A DNA stretch of 46,345 bases from UBA4093 sp036676455 (GCA_036676455.1 JAKFCW010000031.1:1-46345), one strand, 5' to 3'; positions 28,704 through 36,642 are shown, counted from the stretch's first letter. Notes: a model not told the origin generated them from the letters alone. Numbers and translations: made by a program.

Positions 28704-29411
28704 CTACAGCTTGAAGAGGTCGTCGGAGAGCTTGGGGTTGACGGCCACGTTGGAGAGCTGGGCCCGGAAGACCACGGTCGTTCCCTCGAAGCCTTCGAGC
28801 AGGGCGGGCATGCGGCTCTGGCGGTCGATGGCCAGCTGCATCTTGGAGCATCCCGGCAGCATGCCGGCCCCCTGGGTCAGCTCGAGAAGGTCGGCGGGCC
28901 GCCCGGCGATCGTCACCGAACCTGCATGGCGGATGGCCGCCTTGGGATCGAGGAGGCCTTCGACGATGAAGGTCAGGCTGGTCTGGTCGATCCGGTAGCC
29001 GCGCAGCGAGAGGACCTGAGGATCGTCGTAGGGGATGGTCTTCTTGATGAAGCCCAGCTTGGCGGTGATGCGGCCGTCGCCGAGGTAGACGAGCTTGGCG
29101 CCGCGCTTGGTGATGGATTCGGCCTCGGTGATGTTGGCGCGCAGCTTCTGGGGGCGGGTCCAGAAGAACTCGGCCTTGCTGGTCGTGGTTTCGCGGCCCT
29201 TCTGCTCGAAGAAGGCCACCACGCCGGAGGCGCTGGTCGTCTTGGCCCAGGTCTGGCGGACAGCGTCCACCACGGCGATCGCCTGGGCGTCCTTGGCGCG
29301 CAGGCCCTGCTCGGGACCTTGGTTCAGCTGAGGAAGGAAATTGCCGACGCCGCAACCGGCCATCAGGGTTGCCAGGGTGAGGGCTGCCACGAGGATTCTG
29401 AGCTGTCGCAT
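28704..29411 (-). CDS. LolA-like lipoprotein
   Basis: The 235-residue protein has lipobox LMAGC (about residue 20). The rest is a likely LolA/LolB-type half-barrel: helical AVVDAVRQTWAKTTSASG, then repeated strands (FFWTRPQKLRANI, KLVYLGDGRITAKL) and the late (M)PALLEGFEGTTVVFRA strand pair. The fold carries lipids or lipoproteins in the envelope. GGAGG lies four bases before the ATG. Confidence 0.65.
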   Translation of the reverse strand: MRQLRILVAALTLATLMAGCGVGNFLPQLNQGPEQGLRAKDAQAIAVVDAVRQTWAKTTSASGVVAFFEQKGRETTTSKAEFFWTRPQKLRANITEAESITKRGAKLVYLGDGRITAKLGFIKKTIPYDDPQVLSLRGYRIDQTSLTFIVEGLLDPKAAIRHAGSVTIAGRPADLLELTQGAGMLPGCSKMQLAIDRQSRMPALLEGFEGTTVVFRAQLSNVAVNPKLSDDLFKL

Positions 29412-29522
29412 GAGGCCTCCATTACGCCTGCGGCGTAGATAGGCTACGCCTGAGCAAGTAAGAGCGAACGCCTAATTTTAACGTATTTTTAAGCGGATGG
29501 AAATATTCAGCGCGCGAACGGG

Positions 29523-30308
29523 CTAGAACCCGCGGCGGCGTGCGGCGCGGCGCAGCATCATGCAGACCGTGAGCCAGAAGCAGGCGACCAGCCCTCCGGC
29601 GAGCACGTCGGTGAACCAGTGGACGCCGAGGTAGAGCCGGCTCCCCATGATGCCGGCGGGCAGCAGGAGCAGGGCCAGGGCGAGGGGCCAGGTCAGGCGT
29701 GGCTTTTCCAGCAGGACGAGCAGAGCGAGGAAGCCGTAGAGGCAGACGCTCATCAGGGAGTGTCCGCTAGGAAAGGAGAAGGTCGTCTCGGGAGCCATGC
29801 TTTCGAAGACGGCGGGGCGGGGCTGCCGGAAGATCTGCTTGAGGGTGATGGTGAGGGCGCTGCCCCCCGCGAGGACGATCAGCAGGGTGGCCGCGTCGAG
29901 CAGGCGCTTGCGGACGGCCAGCAGGGCCATGGCGGCTGTGCCGATCAGCAGGGTGCCCAAGATGCCCCCGAGGGCGCTGAGGGAGAGGGCCAGCTGATCG
30001 AGCCAGGGCGTGGCCTGGGCGTGAAGCGTCTCGAGGATGGCGTGGTTGAGGGCGGTGAACTCGCCTTCGAGGACGTCGTCGCTGAGGTCCGCGAAAAGGT
30101 AGAGCAGGGCGAAGGCCATTCCCCAGCCGAGCGCGTAGACGTAGCCGAGCCGCCGGATCAGGCGCAACAGGCCGGCGATCAGGGCCATGAGGAGCCCGGT
30201 GAAGGAGGTCGATCGGTCGGGCTTGTTCGGGTTCACGGAGAAGCGGCTCCACGGGTGGCGGGGGCGGGTCTCATTCCACCACGGAGGCACGGAGAGCGAC
30301 AAGGCCAT
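29523..30308 (-). CDS. PAP2 family lipid phosphatase
   Basis: A membrane protein with about six helices and the three PAP2 motifs: KQIFRQPRP, FPSGHS and SRLYLGVHWFTDV (catalytic histidines in the last two). The family removes phosphate from undecaprenyl pyrophosphate or other membrane lipids on the outer face. The start is uncertain. ATG 30308 gives 261 residues with a non-hydrophobic, proline-rich N-terminus and no clear ribosome site. GTG 30236 or ATG 30188 just before the first helix may be the true start. Confidence 0.85.
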   Translation of the reverse strand: MALSLSVPPWWNETRPRHPWSRFSVNPNKPDRSTSFTGLLMALIAGLLRLIRRLGYVYALGWGMAFALLYLFADLSDDVLEGEFTALNHAILETLHAQATPWLDQLALSLSALGGILGTLLIGTAAMALLAVRKRLLDAATLLIVLAGGSALTITLKQIFRQPRPAVFESMAPETTFSFPSGHSLMSVCLYGFLALLVLLEKPRLTWPLALALLLLPAGIMGSRLYLGVHWFTDVLAGGLVACFWLTVCMMLRRAARRRGF

Positions 30309-30391
30309 CTCGGCGAAACCTGGAGGTCATCTTGGCGTGTCCTGGCGCGGGTACGCTGGAAGCGGCGTTCCGAAGCGAAAAGGAGAGTGGG

Positions 30392-30613
30392 ATGCGACGC
30401 TGGTTATTGGTGATGGTGGCGGGGGTTTTGCTGACGTCGGGTTGCGTCGTGCAGCATGGCTACCGCTCCGAGGCTCCGGGCCACTACAAGGGGTATTACC
30501 TCGCGGACGGCACCTACGTGAAGGTGCATCCGAAGAAGGGTTACGTTCAGGGCTACGTGCTCAAGGATGGGCGCCACGTGAAGGTGCATCCGAAGAAAGG
30601 CAAGAAGCATTAA
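30392..30613 (+). CDS. Small basic lipoprotein with repeated KVHPKKG motif
   Basis: A 73-residue protein with lipobox LLTSGC (about residue 18). The mature part has two copies of a 20-odd-residue unit, YLADGTYVKVHPKKG and VLKDGRHVKVHPKKG, basic and Tyr/His-rich. AAAAGGAGAG precedes ATG 30392. Function unknown; charge suggests binding to anionic envelope polymers. Confidence 0.7.
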   Translation: MRRWLLVMVAGVLLTSGCVVQHGYRSEAPGHYKGYYLADGTYVKVHPKKGYVQGYVLKDGRHVKVHPKKGKKH

Positions 30614-30620
30614 AATTAAA

Positions 30621-30720
30621 GGCCCCCGTCTTGCGACAGGGGCCAGAGGGGTTGATTGACCGTCCTCGCTTCCACTCGTTTCAGGTCTCACCTCTCTGGT
30701 TCTAAGGTAACCTATCGCCG
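30621..30720. repeat. Hairpin-plus-tail element A
   Basis: Hairpin GGCCCCCGTC-TTGC-GACAGGGGCC (30621-30644). Its single mismatch is C-A if read as plus-strand RNA and G-U if read as minus. The tail contains TTGACCGTCC, 17 bases, AGGTCTCACC and then TCTAAGGTAACC (30701-30712). See the element-family finding. It directly follows the small lipoprotein gene. Confidence 0.6.
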
Positions 30721-30834
30721 CCTTCGCGCCATCCGTAGTAGGTACGGAACCTTCGCCTCTTGCCTCTCCCCGATTTCAATCGCCAGAACCGTCTGCTGGT
30801 GGGGTTGGATGGCCAGCGGACGACGCGAAGGCGT

Positions 30835-30980
30835 CGCCCCCCGCTGATTCAGCGGGGGGCGCGGTGGTGATTATTCAGTTGGTTTCGACCGGTTTCTGGA
30901 TTCCTGGTGACGGGAGGGGGCCCGTCGGTACCGTTCTCCTTTCGGGTCTTACCGCTGACACCCTCAAGGTACCTCCGGCA
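30835..30980. repeat. Hairpin-plus-tail element B
   Basis: Perfect 11-bp stem CGCCCCCCGCT / AGCGGGGGGCG (loop GATTC, 30846-30850), preceded by a small hairpin CGACGC / GCGTCG. The tail holds GTACCGTTC, TTTCGGGTCTTACC and CTCAAGGTACCTCCGG. It has no open reading frame that looks coding. Confidence 0.6.
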
Positions 30981-31063
30981 CGGGAGCGCGGCTATCCGGT
31001 GAGACTACGGAAGTTGCGTCGATCGGGCGTTCGAAGGTCATGTCGGGTGCCGGAGAAGGGGGT

Positions 31064-31140
31064 GACCCCCGCCATTGCTGGCGGGGGTCGGAGGGGCTGT
31101 TTCGGGGGGCTCACCCCTGTTGTCTTCAAGGTAACACCGT
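31064..31140. repeat. Hairpin-plus-tail element C
   Basis: Perfect 10-bp stem GACCCCCGCC / GGCGGGGGTC (loop ATTGCT), then a short tail with TTTCGGGGGGCTCACC and TCAAGGTAACACCG. It ends 34 bases before the stop of the minus-strand gene at 31174, so A, B and C together fill the 560-base gap between convergent genes. Confidence 0.6.
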
Positions 31141-31173
31141 CAGGCGAGCTTGCCATCCGCACGGAATACGGAT

Positions 31174-31563
31174 CTACGCCTCGCCCAGTCGGGTGAGTCC
31201 CCAGTAGGCGGTGGCCAGGGCGATCGCCAGTACGATCACGAGCAGCAGCATGCCCCCGAGGAGGAGCTTTCCCCAGGGCCGGGGCACGGTGACCGGGATG
31301 CTGGGGCGGGCGACGAAGGCGACCACTTGGCCCGCGTCGTTCTGGACGGGGTAGAAGCCGGCGATGCGGCCGTAGCGCGGGTAGCGCCCGTCCTTGCGGT
31401 GGATGACGACGGGGCGTTCGTTCTCGGGGAAGTGGCGATCGCCGCGGTAGGTGGCGGGGGTGGGCAGGATGACGTAGGGGAAGCCCTCGAAGCGGGTCTC
31501 TTCCGGGAAGCGGAAGCGCGTGCCCACGGGAAGGGAGCCGAGTGGCTGGTTTCGGGTGAACAT
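31174..31563 (-). CDS. Tail-anchored membrane protein of unknown function
   Basis: The 129-residue protein starts at ATG 31563 (GAGG six bases before); an upstream ATG at 31587 has no ribosome site. The soluble N-terminal part (about 1-95) is beta-rich (FRFPEETRFEGFPYVILPTP, YGRIAGFYPVQNDAGQVVAF). One C-terminal helix (about 100-122) anchors it, leaving only a few residues outside. No family recognised. Element D with its palindromic hairpin lies in its upstream region. Confidence 0.65.
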   Translation of the reverse strand: MFTRNQPLGSLPVGTRFRFPEETRFEGFPYVILPTPATYRGDRHFPENERPVVIHRKDGRYPRYGRIAGFYPVQNDAGQVVAFVARPSIPVTVPRPWGKLLLGGMLLLVIVLAIALATAYWGLTRLGEA

Positions 31564-31646
31564 GGCGGGCCTCGTCGCGTGCGGCACGGTGTCGTCAGGC
31601 TGGCGCCACTCTGGGGCGCCAGGCTCATCCTACCCCGAAAAAGCGA

Positions 31647-31785
31647 GTCCCCCGCCAAGCTTGGCGGGGGACCGAGGCAGTGTTGACCTTCGATGTCCTT
31701 ATAAAGGCTACGTGGCGGGGCTCCCGGAAGGGTGCTTGACCGTCCCTTTTAACACGGGTTGAAGGTCTCAGCGCTCACATGAGTC
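31647..31785. repeat. Hairpin-plus-tail element D
   Basis: A perfect 26-bp palindrome GTCCCCCGCCAAG/CTTGGCGGGGGAC (31647-31672). The tail contains TTGACCGTCC, 17 bases, AGGTCTCA, exactly the spacing of element A. It lies upstream of the minus-strand gene at 31563. Read on that strand, the hairpin is followed closely by five T (GCTTTTTC), which would fit a leader ending in a terminator. Confidence 0.6.
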
Positions 31786-31982
31786 TTTTACCCGGGCCTT
31801 CGGCGCGTCCACTTCGGGAAATCTACGGATCTTCGATCCGAGCGTCAATCGCGCGCGCAGAGCGGGGTTTTGCCCGGGCCGCGGCGTCGCCTCGCGCCTG
31901 GGCGTCGGCCTGCGTGTTTTGCGGGGGTTTTTTTCCACGCGGCGCTGATTTTTGTTCGATTCACCGGAACGGCCGGATAAAA

Positions 31983-32009
31983 TTGACCGTTGCGCCAATC
32001 CGGGATACT
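31983..32009 (+). promoter_or_regulatory. Putative promoter of the coiled-coil gene
   Basis: TTGACC (31983-31988) and GATACT (32004-32009) with a short 15-base spacer, 41 bases before the start codon. The rest of 31786-31982 shows only GC-rich DNA with a T7 run at 31928-31934 and no gene. Confidence 0.35.
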
Positions 32010-32049
32010 TGTTAACATTTGTTGCAGAGTTGCACCAGAGGAGGGGAAA

Positions 32050-32406
32050 ATGCCTCGAGTCAAAAGCGTTGCCACCATTGAACAGCCGGTTTCGCGCGCG
32101 TCCAAGGGGCGCCGTGCCAAAGCGATTGACCCCGGTTCCGCGTTCGTCACCCAGCGCAAGCCTCGCCGTTCGCCCTTCGAAGTGGTCCAGGAGCTCAAGG
32201 AGCGCCGCGACGCGCTGGCCCAGACCTACCAGGAGCGTCTCGCCAGGCTGGACGGCCGCATCCAGCGCATGGAGGCACGCTACGAGAAGAAGATCCTGGT
32301 GACGCAGTTGCTCAGCACCAAGACTCCCGAGGAGCTGGCGCTGGAGCTGGCGGCCATCAAGAAACAGCAAGCGATCCTCAAGAAGGCCCTCAAGGCGCAT
32401 CGCTAG
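32050..32406 (+). CDS. Basic coiled-coil protein
   Basis: The 118-residue protein has a basic, Ser/Arg-rich N-terminus (about 1-40) followed by a long charged helix (about 43-110; VVQELKERRDALAQTYQERL, then ELALELAAIKKQQAILKKAL) with heptad spacing. AGAGGAGGGG sits before ATG 32050. The basic N-terminus may contact nucleic acid. No family recognised. Confidence 0.65.
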   Translation: MPRVKSVATIEQPVSRASKGRRAKAIDPGSAFVTQRKPRRSPFEVVQELKERRDALAQTYQERLARLDGRIQRMEARYEKKILVTQLLSTKTPEELALELAAIKKQQAILKKALKAHR

Positions 32407-32558
32407 CGCGCAACGCCTGTCTTTCCTCGTTTCGGCCCGCCGGCGATTGCCCGGAGGGCCGTCGTCGTACAAATCCAGCTGGCCGGAGTTTGATAAAGCT
32501 TTATGACGGGTGGGTAAGGTACGGGTGGACTTACTCAGACGATGCGAGGGAACGGATC

Positions 32559-32927
32559 ATTAGGATTCTTATCGTGGACGACTCGCGCTTCGCGCGGGAA
32601 CTGGCAGCGGAGATCATCACCGAGCAGGGCTGGAGCGTGGTCGCCGAGGCCCAGAACGGCATCGAGGCGATCGCCATGTACCGCCAGCACCGCCCGGATC
32701 TGGTCGTGATGGACATCAACACGCCCGAGATGGACGGCCTCTCCGCCCTTCAGCGGATCAAGGAGCAGTTCCCGGAAGCCAAGGTCCTCATGTGCACCGC
32801 GCTGGGCACCTCGGACAACCTCAAATCCGCACTGGCGCTGGGAGCTTCCGACTTCGTGGTCAAGCCCTTCCTCAAGGAACGCCTCGTGCTCGCCATCCGG
32901 CGCCTCATCAGCAAGAAGCCCAAGTAA
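32559..32927 (+). CDS. Single-domain response regulator (CheY-like), possible ATT start
   Basis: The receiver domain is complete: acidic pair in RILIVDDSRFAR, phosphoacceptor aspartate in LVVMDINTPEMDG, CTALG and the lysine in FVVKPF. No output domain follows, so it works through protein contacts or as a phosphate relay. The natural start would be residue one of (M)RILIVDD. That codon is ATT (32559), with GAGGGA seven bases upstream. The only normal in-frame start, TTG 32490, adds 23 unlikely residues and has its GGAG one base away. It is a candidate partner for the two orphan kinases. Confidence 0.85.
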   Translation: MRILIVDDSRFARELAAEIITEQGWSVVAEAQNGIEAIAMYRQHRPDLVVMDINTPEMDGLSALQRIKEQFPEAKVLMCTALGTSDNLKSALALGASDFVVKPFLKERLVLAIRRLISKKPK

Positions 32928-32928
32928 A

Positions 32929-33054
32929 CCGCCGGCAGACGCAAGTCTGCCGGCGGCGGTTGGTATTTCACCAACTGAGATCTTTACCGTCCATCAGGAT
33001 TGTGAAAGACCTCGCGCTCTAAGTTACCTCCCCTCACGAGAACCGCAACATCCC
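32929..33054. repeat. Hairpin-plus-tail element E
   Basis: Stem CCGCCGGCAGAC / GTCTGCCGGCGG closed by a GCAA tetraloop (32929-32956), then a second hairpin GTTGGT-ATTTC-ACCAAC. The tail has TTTACCGTCC, AGACCTCG and TCTAAGTTACCTCC. It begins two bases after the response-regulator stop and is 123/126 identical to element F. Confidence 0.8.
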
Positions 33055-33153
33055 TCCAAGGGTTTTCTTCGCCGTTTCTCCGGCTTCCCTGGCGACGCCG
33101 CGCGGTTTCCGGCCTAAGATGAGGCCACGCGGGCGACGCGGAAGGAGGGAACC

Positions 33154-33324
33154 ATGGAATGGTTGGCCGGATTGGCGGGACTCTGGATCTTCTTCCAGTG
33201 GGTGCTTCCCATCGTGGTGCTCATCGGGATCGCCTTCTTCGCCTACCGCTGGGCTCAGCGGCGCAACGCGACGTTCGCGTCGAGCGAGCCCGAGCGCCGC
33301 GACGACCTGGACGATCACCTCTGA
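33154..33324 (+). CDS. Small single-pass membrane protein
   Basis: A 56-residue ORF with AAGGAGGGAA before ATG 33154. One membrane helix (about 9-31; WIFFQWVLPIVVLIGIAFF) is followed by a basic then acidic tail ending DDLDDHL. Strong ribosome site and coherent topology support a real gene. Function unknown. Confidence 0.6.
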   Translation: MEWLAGLAGLWIFFQWVLPIVVLIGIAFFAYRWAQRRNATFASSEPERRDDLDDHL

Positions 33325-33424
33325 GCGGGCGCCCAGGGCCCGCTCGGATCCGCGACGGTCCGGTTCGCTGCCAAAGTGGCCGTCCGGCGGCAAAATGCTC
33401 GCTCGCATGGCGTAGAATGGCCTC

Positions 33425-33802
33425 ATGAACATTCAATACCTCCATACCAAGCTGCAAGTGAGCGATCTCGAGGTCGCCATTCGCTTCTACGAAACCGCCT
33501 TCGGCTACTCCCTGCGCAGCCGCCGCCCCGGTCCGCACGGGAGTGCGATCGCCTTCCTGGGGATTCCCGGAACGCCCGGCGAGATCCAGCTCTGCCAGTA
33601 CCCCGACGGGGAGGACGTCGTCGTCCCCGAGCGGCTGATGCACCTGGCCTATCGCGTGGATGACCTCGACGCGGTGCTGGCCGCGGCCGTCGCGGCCGGG
33701 GCCGCGGTGGACGCCGAGCCCTACGTGCTGCCTTCGGGATCGCGGGTGGCCTTCATCCGGGATCCCCAGGGCTACGCCATCGAGCTGATCCAGAAGCCCT
33801 AG
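33425..33802 (+). CDS. VOC family (glyoxalase-like) protein
   Basis: The 125-residue protein has two beta-alpha-beta-beta-beta modules. Expected metal ligands are H7 (LHTKLQVSDL), a histidine in LMHLAYRVDD and a glutamate in YAIELIQK. The fourth position, glutamate in glyoxalase I, reads Q55 (EIQLCQ). This resembles lactoylglutathione lyase but the substrate is uncertain. No ribosome site precedes the ATG, and TAGAAT (33413-33418) ends only six bases before it, so the mRNA may be leaderless. Confidence 0.8.
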   Translation: MNIQYLHTKLQVSDLEVAIRFYETAFGYSLRSRRPGPHGSAIAFLGIPGTPGEIQLCQYPDGEDVVVPERLMHLAYRVDDLDAVLAAAVAAGAAVDAEPYVLPSGSRVAFIRDPQGYAIELIQKP

Positions 33803-33869
33803 CGGGCTCATGGCTTTGCAAGCAGGATTTCCGCTTCTGCGTCGACAAGACATGCAGAAGGGAGTCCTG

Positions 33870-34790
33870 ATGCAAGTCGCGAACATTCCGAAGATCCGCT
33901 GGCCCTGGAGCCGGCCCGAGACCGAGCCTGCTGCACCCGCCCGACCGTCTCGGCCGCCCGCGGGGCAGGACCGCTTCGAGCGCCAGTCCACCTACGTGGT
34001 GCAGCGGGGCGACACGCTGGAAAAAATCGCCGAGCGTTTGCTGGGCGACAAGGCGCAGTGGAAGACCATCCATGAGGCCAACCGGGACCTGATCCCCGAC
34101 CCCGGCAAGCTCTATCCGGGCCAGGTCTTGATCATCCCGGGCATGGAAGCCCCGCGGGGTAGCGCCGCTTCCTACGTCGTGAGGCGGGGCGATTCCCTCA
34201 AGGGGATCGCCAAGACGATGCTCGGCGATGCGGAGCGCTGGCAGGAGATCCATGCGCTCAACCGGGATCGGGTTCCGGATCCCAAGCAGCTCTACCCGGG
34301 GCAGGTGCTGGCGCTTCCGTTCTCTACCGATCAGCTCGCCCGTCTCGGTGAGACGGACAAGCACGCCTTCTTCGCGGCCTTGCGCCCTGCCGCCGAGGAA
34401 GCCGAGCGTCACTACATGGTGCCGGCTGCCGTGACCCTGGCCCAGGCGGCCCTGGAGACGGGATGGGGCAAGTATGCCATCGAGGGCTACAACCTCTTCG
34501 GGGTCAAGGGGACAGGGCCGGCGGGGACGACGTCGGTTCGCACCCATGAGTACATCGATGGCCGGCGCGTGGCCGTGACCGACCAGTTCGCGAAGTACCA
34601 CAGCGTCCACGAGGCCGTGATGGAGCATGGCCGGCTCTTCCACAACGGGTACTACACCAAGGCGGTCGATCAGTACTATCGCGACCGCGACCCGCGGGCC
34701 TTCGCGCGGAACATCCAGGGGATCTACGCCACCGATCCCGAGTACGCGCGCAAGCTGATCCAGATCATGGCGGCCTACGACCTGGTCTGA
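33870..34790 (+). CDS. LysM-repeat glucosaminidase (GH73-like peptidoglycan hydrolase)
   Basis: The 306-residue protein starts at ATG 33870 (AAGGGAG five bases before). Two LysM domains (41-90 and 101-150) share TYVVQRGDTL / SYVVRRGDSL openings and LYPGQVL ends. A FlgJ/GH73-type glucosaminidase domain (about 165-306) has the catalytic glutamate E196 in ALETGWG and NLFGVKG. It binds and cuts peptidoglycan glycan strands. No signal peptide is visible, so its export is unexplained, as for the repeat proteins at the left end. Confidence 0.88.
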   Translation: MQVANIPKIRWPWSRPETEPAAPARPSRPPAGQDRFERQSTYVVQRGDTLEKIAERLLGDKAQWKTIHEANRDLIPDPGKLYPGQVLIIPGMEAPRGSAASYVVRRGDSLKGIAKTMLGDAERWQEIHALNRDRVPDPKQLYPGQVLALPFSTDQLARLGETDKHAFFAALRPAAEEAERHYMVPAAVTLAQAALETGWGKYAIEGYNLFGVKGTGPAGTTSVRTHEYIDGRRVAVTDQFAKYHSVHEAVMEHGRLFHNGYYTKAVDQYYRDRDPRAFARNIQGIYATDPEYARKLIQIMAAYDLV

Positions 34791-34881
34791 GGCCCGCGTC
34801 CAAAGGCGTCGAACGCCCCATGCGGCGCGCGGTCGACTTTGCTAGGATGCGCGTCAAGGGCGATGTCCCGGGAGGTGAACG

Positions 34882-35163
34882 ATGACCCATGAGGTGGTGG
34901 TTTACACGATGGAAGGCTGTCCCCCCTGCGCGATGGTGAAGCAGTTTCTGACCCGCATGGGGGTGCCCTTCCAGGCAAAGGACGTGCGGCGGGATCCGCA
35001 GGCGCGCGAGGAGTTCTTGAGGATGGGCTTCAAGGGCACTCCGGTGACCATGATCGACGGCCGCCCGATCGTCGGCTTCGATCAGACGCGTCTCGCGGCG
35101 GCGTTGCGCGAGGCTCCGGCCAGCCAGCCTGCGAAGCGCCAGCCGGTCAAGATCGATTGGTGA
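34882..35163 (+). CDS. Glutaredoxin-like protein (CPPC)
   Basis: The 93-residue protein has the redox motif GCPPC after a first strand (VVVYTME) and the cis-proline loop GTPVTMIDG, then GFDQTRL. This is the NrdH/glutaredoxin type. A short basic tail follows. GGGAGGTGA precedes ATG 34882; TAGGAT at 34842-34847 may be its -10 box. Confidence 0.88.
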   Translation: MTHEVVVYTMEGCPPCAMVKQFLTRMGVPFQAKDVRRDPQAREEFLRMGFKGTPVTMIDGRPIVGFDQTRLAAALREAPASQPAKRQPVKIDW

Positions 35164-35190
35164 GGCGCGGGCGTCGCGCCAGTCAGTCCA

Positions 35191-35213
35191 AGCCCGCCGG
35201 GGTCCCCGGCGGG
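35191..35213 (+). terminator. Hairpin after the glutaredoxin-like gene
   Basis: AGCCCGCCGGG / CCCGGCGGGCT with a minimal loop; no T tract. Element F follows 35 bases later. Confidence 0.5.
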
Positions 35214-35242
35214 CTCGCGCGTTTGCGTGGTTTCGGCGGCCC

Positions 35243-35276
35243 AAAAAACCGCCGGCAGATGCAAGTCTGCCGGCGG
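35243..35276 (-). terminator. Minus-strand intrinsic terminator formed by the element F hairpin
   Basis: On the minus strand the CCGCCGGCAGA stem-loop is followed by six T (A tract 35243-35248). It can end transcripts of the GNAT gene at 35408-35857. Confidence 0.7.
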
Positions 35277-35374
35277 CGGTTGGTTTTTCACCAACTGAGA
35301 TCTTTACCGTCCATCAGGATTGTGAAAGACCTCGCGCTCTAAGTTACCTCCCCTGACGAGAACCGCAACATCCC
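35249..35374. repeat. Hairpin-plus-tail element F
   Basis: Same structure as element E. Three differences are visible: C to T in the loop-closing pair (35260, giving a U-G pair in plus-strand RNA), A to T inside the loop of hairpin 2 (35285), and C to G at 35355. It lies between the glutaredoxin-like gene and the convergent GNAT gene. Confidence 0.8.
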
Positions 35375-35407
35375 GGAAAGGGTTTATTTGATCGGGCCGC
35401 CTGCTGC

Positions 35408-35857
35408 TCAGGACTGCTTCATGATCAGGAGCGGGAGCGCTCGGCCTTCGTCGTCGCGCTCCTTGCGACCGATCTCGAGGAAGCCGCAGTGTCGGTAAAA
35501 AGGGGGAGCGATCGGGTTGTCGGCATAGACTTCGACGCTCAAAGGACCCTTCCGGTGATGGGCGTGAGTGATCAGTCGTCGGCCGACCCCCTTGCCATGG
35601 GCGTCGGGAGCGACGAAGAGCCCCCCGATGAAGCTCCCGAGAAGGCCGATGAAGCCGATGACCCGGCCCTCGACCTCGGCGACCCAGGTCTCGGAGTTCG
35701 GCAGGTAGACGTCGCCGACGAGCGCTTGCTGGCGAACCAGGTCATCGGGAGCAAGAAAGGGATGGCCGACCTTCGAGGCTTCGAGCCAGATCGCGAGGAC
35801 GGCTTGCCGATCCGCGAGTACATACGGCCGAATCCTCACTGCGTGTTCGCTGTTCAC
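35408..35857 (-). CDS. GNAT family N-acetyltransferase
   Basis: The 149-residue protein has the acetyl-CoA motif (L)FVAPDAHGKGVGRRL and the late VEVYADNPIAPPFYRHCGF strand-helix, typical of GNAT enzymes. The GTG start at 35857 has no good ribosome site; GTG six codons later is possible. Substrate unknown. Confidence 0.85.
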   Translation of the reverse strand: MNSEHAVRIRPYVLADRQAVLAIWLEASKVGHPFLAPDDLVRQQALVGDVYLPNSETWVAEVEGRVIGFIGLLGSFIGGLFVAPDAHGKGVGRRLITHAHHRKGPLSVEVYADNPIAPPFYRHCGFLEIGRKERDDEGRALPLLIMKQS

Positions 35858-35866
35858 GGCGTGGAC

Positions 35867-36139
35867 CTAGAGAGAGGCGGCATAGCTCGAGCTGCCCTTG
35901 GCCGTTTCGCTGGGCATGCGTTTCCGGAAGGCCATCAGCAGCGACTCGACCTGCCAGAAGAGGTACTTGCGGCGCTTCTCCACCACGAAGTGGACGAGCT
36001 CGTAACCCTTGGCGGCCATCTGGTTGGCGGTTTCCTCGCAGCTGGACTCGCGGATGTAGCTGGCTCCGAGCAGCAGCGTGCCGATGAAGCCTTCTTCGAC
36101 CCGGATGAACTTGTAGGGCCCTGCAGCGTGCTGGTTCAT
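35867..36139 (-). CDS. Small protein with DUF4177-like segment
   Basis: A 90-residue protein. ETANQMAAKGYELVHFVV resembles the LN.LG..GW.L turn of DUF4177 proteins, and a strand (KYLFWQVESLL) follows. ATG 36139 has AAGGAG eleven bases before it, which is long. It ends nine bases before the GNAT gene start, so the two form an operon. Confidence 0.6.
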   Translation of the reverse strand: MNQHAAGPYKFIRVEEGFIGTLLLGASYIRESSCEETANQMAAKGYELVHFVVEKRRKYLFWQVESLLMAFRKRMPSETAKGSSSYAASL

Positions 36140-36228
36140 GGTCGCATTCACTCCTTTGTGAGTCCCCTTGCCGGGATGGCTGGATGCCATGGCCTTGTAC
36201 CCAAGAGGTAAGTTTCAAGGCGGGGTTC

Positions 36229-36615
36229 TCAGGGACTCCCTTTCAGTCGCATCAAGGAATAGCCCACCCAGAGCGTGAGCACGATCCAGACGGTGATGAT
36301 CAGGCCGGCTGCCACCCAGTTCTTGGGTTTCGCTTCTCCCAGCCTGGCCTGCGCCTTGACCCGGCAATCGTCGATGACGGGTTGGGGGATCAGCTTGAGC
36401 ATGAGGAAGACTCCAAGCGGAACGAGGATCAGGTCATCCAGGTAGCCGAGCACCGGGATGAAATCGGGAATCAGATCGATCGGGCTCAGGGCGTAGGCCA
36501 CGAGGCAGAGCGTCAATAACCGGGCAAACCAAGGGACTCGCGGATCCTGGTAAGCGAAATAGAGGACGAGGATGTCTTGTTTGAGCGCTCTGGCCCAGCG
36601 CTTGAGTTTTTGCAA
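36229..36615 (-). CDS. DUF1232 (YkvA-like) membrane protein, TTG start
   Basis: The product of about 128 residues contains the DUF1232 core: LCLVAYALSPIDLIPDFIP then LGYLDDLILVPLG. A C-terminal membrane helix (VAAGLIITVWIVLTLWV) follows. The longest reading frame begins at 36681, inside the terminator hairpin of the upstream gene, and cannot be right. TTG 36615, with AAAGGGAAG just before it, gives the normal family N-terminus. Function of the family is unknown. Confidence 0.82.
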   Translation of the reverse strand: MQKLKRWARALKQDILVLYFAYQDPRVPWFARLLTLCLVAYALSPIDLIPDFIPVLGYLDDLILVPLGVFLMLKLIPQPVIDDCRVKAQARLGEAKPKNWVAAGLIITVWIVLTLWVGYSLMRLKGSP

Positions 36616-36642
36616 CCGCTTCCCTTTATCTGCCTCTCTGCG

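Noticed and set aside
30621..33054. Known riboswitch classes (TPP, glycine, c-di-GMP, SAM) for the hairpin-plus-tail elements
   Set aside because: Words such as GGTGAGACC recall some aptamers, but none of the full conserved cores could be matched on either strand by eye.
32929..35294. Two minus-strand frames both reading MVK.QPPPADL near elements E and F
   Set aside because: The similarity is only translation of the repeated non-coding hairpin, not a protein family.
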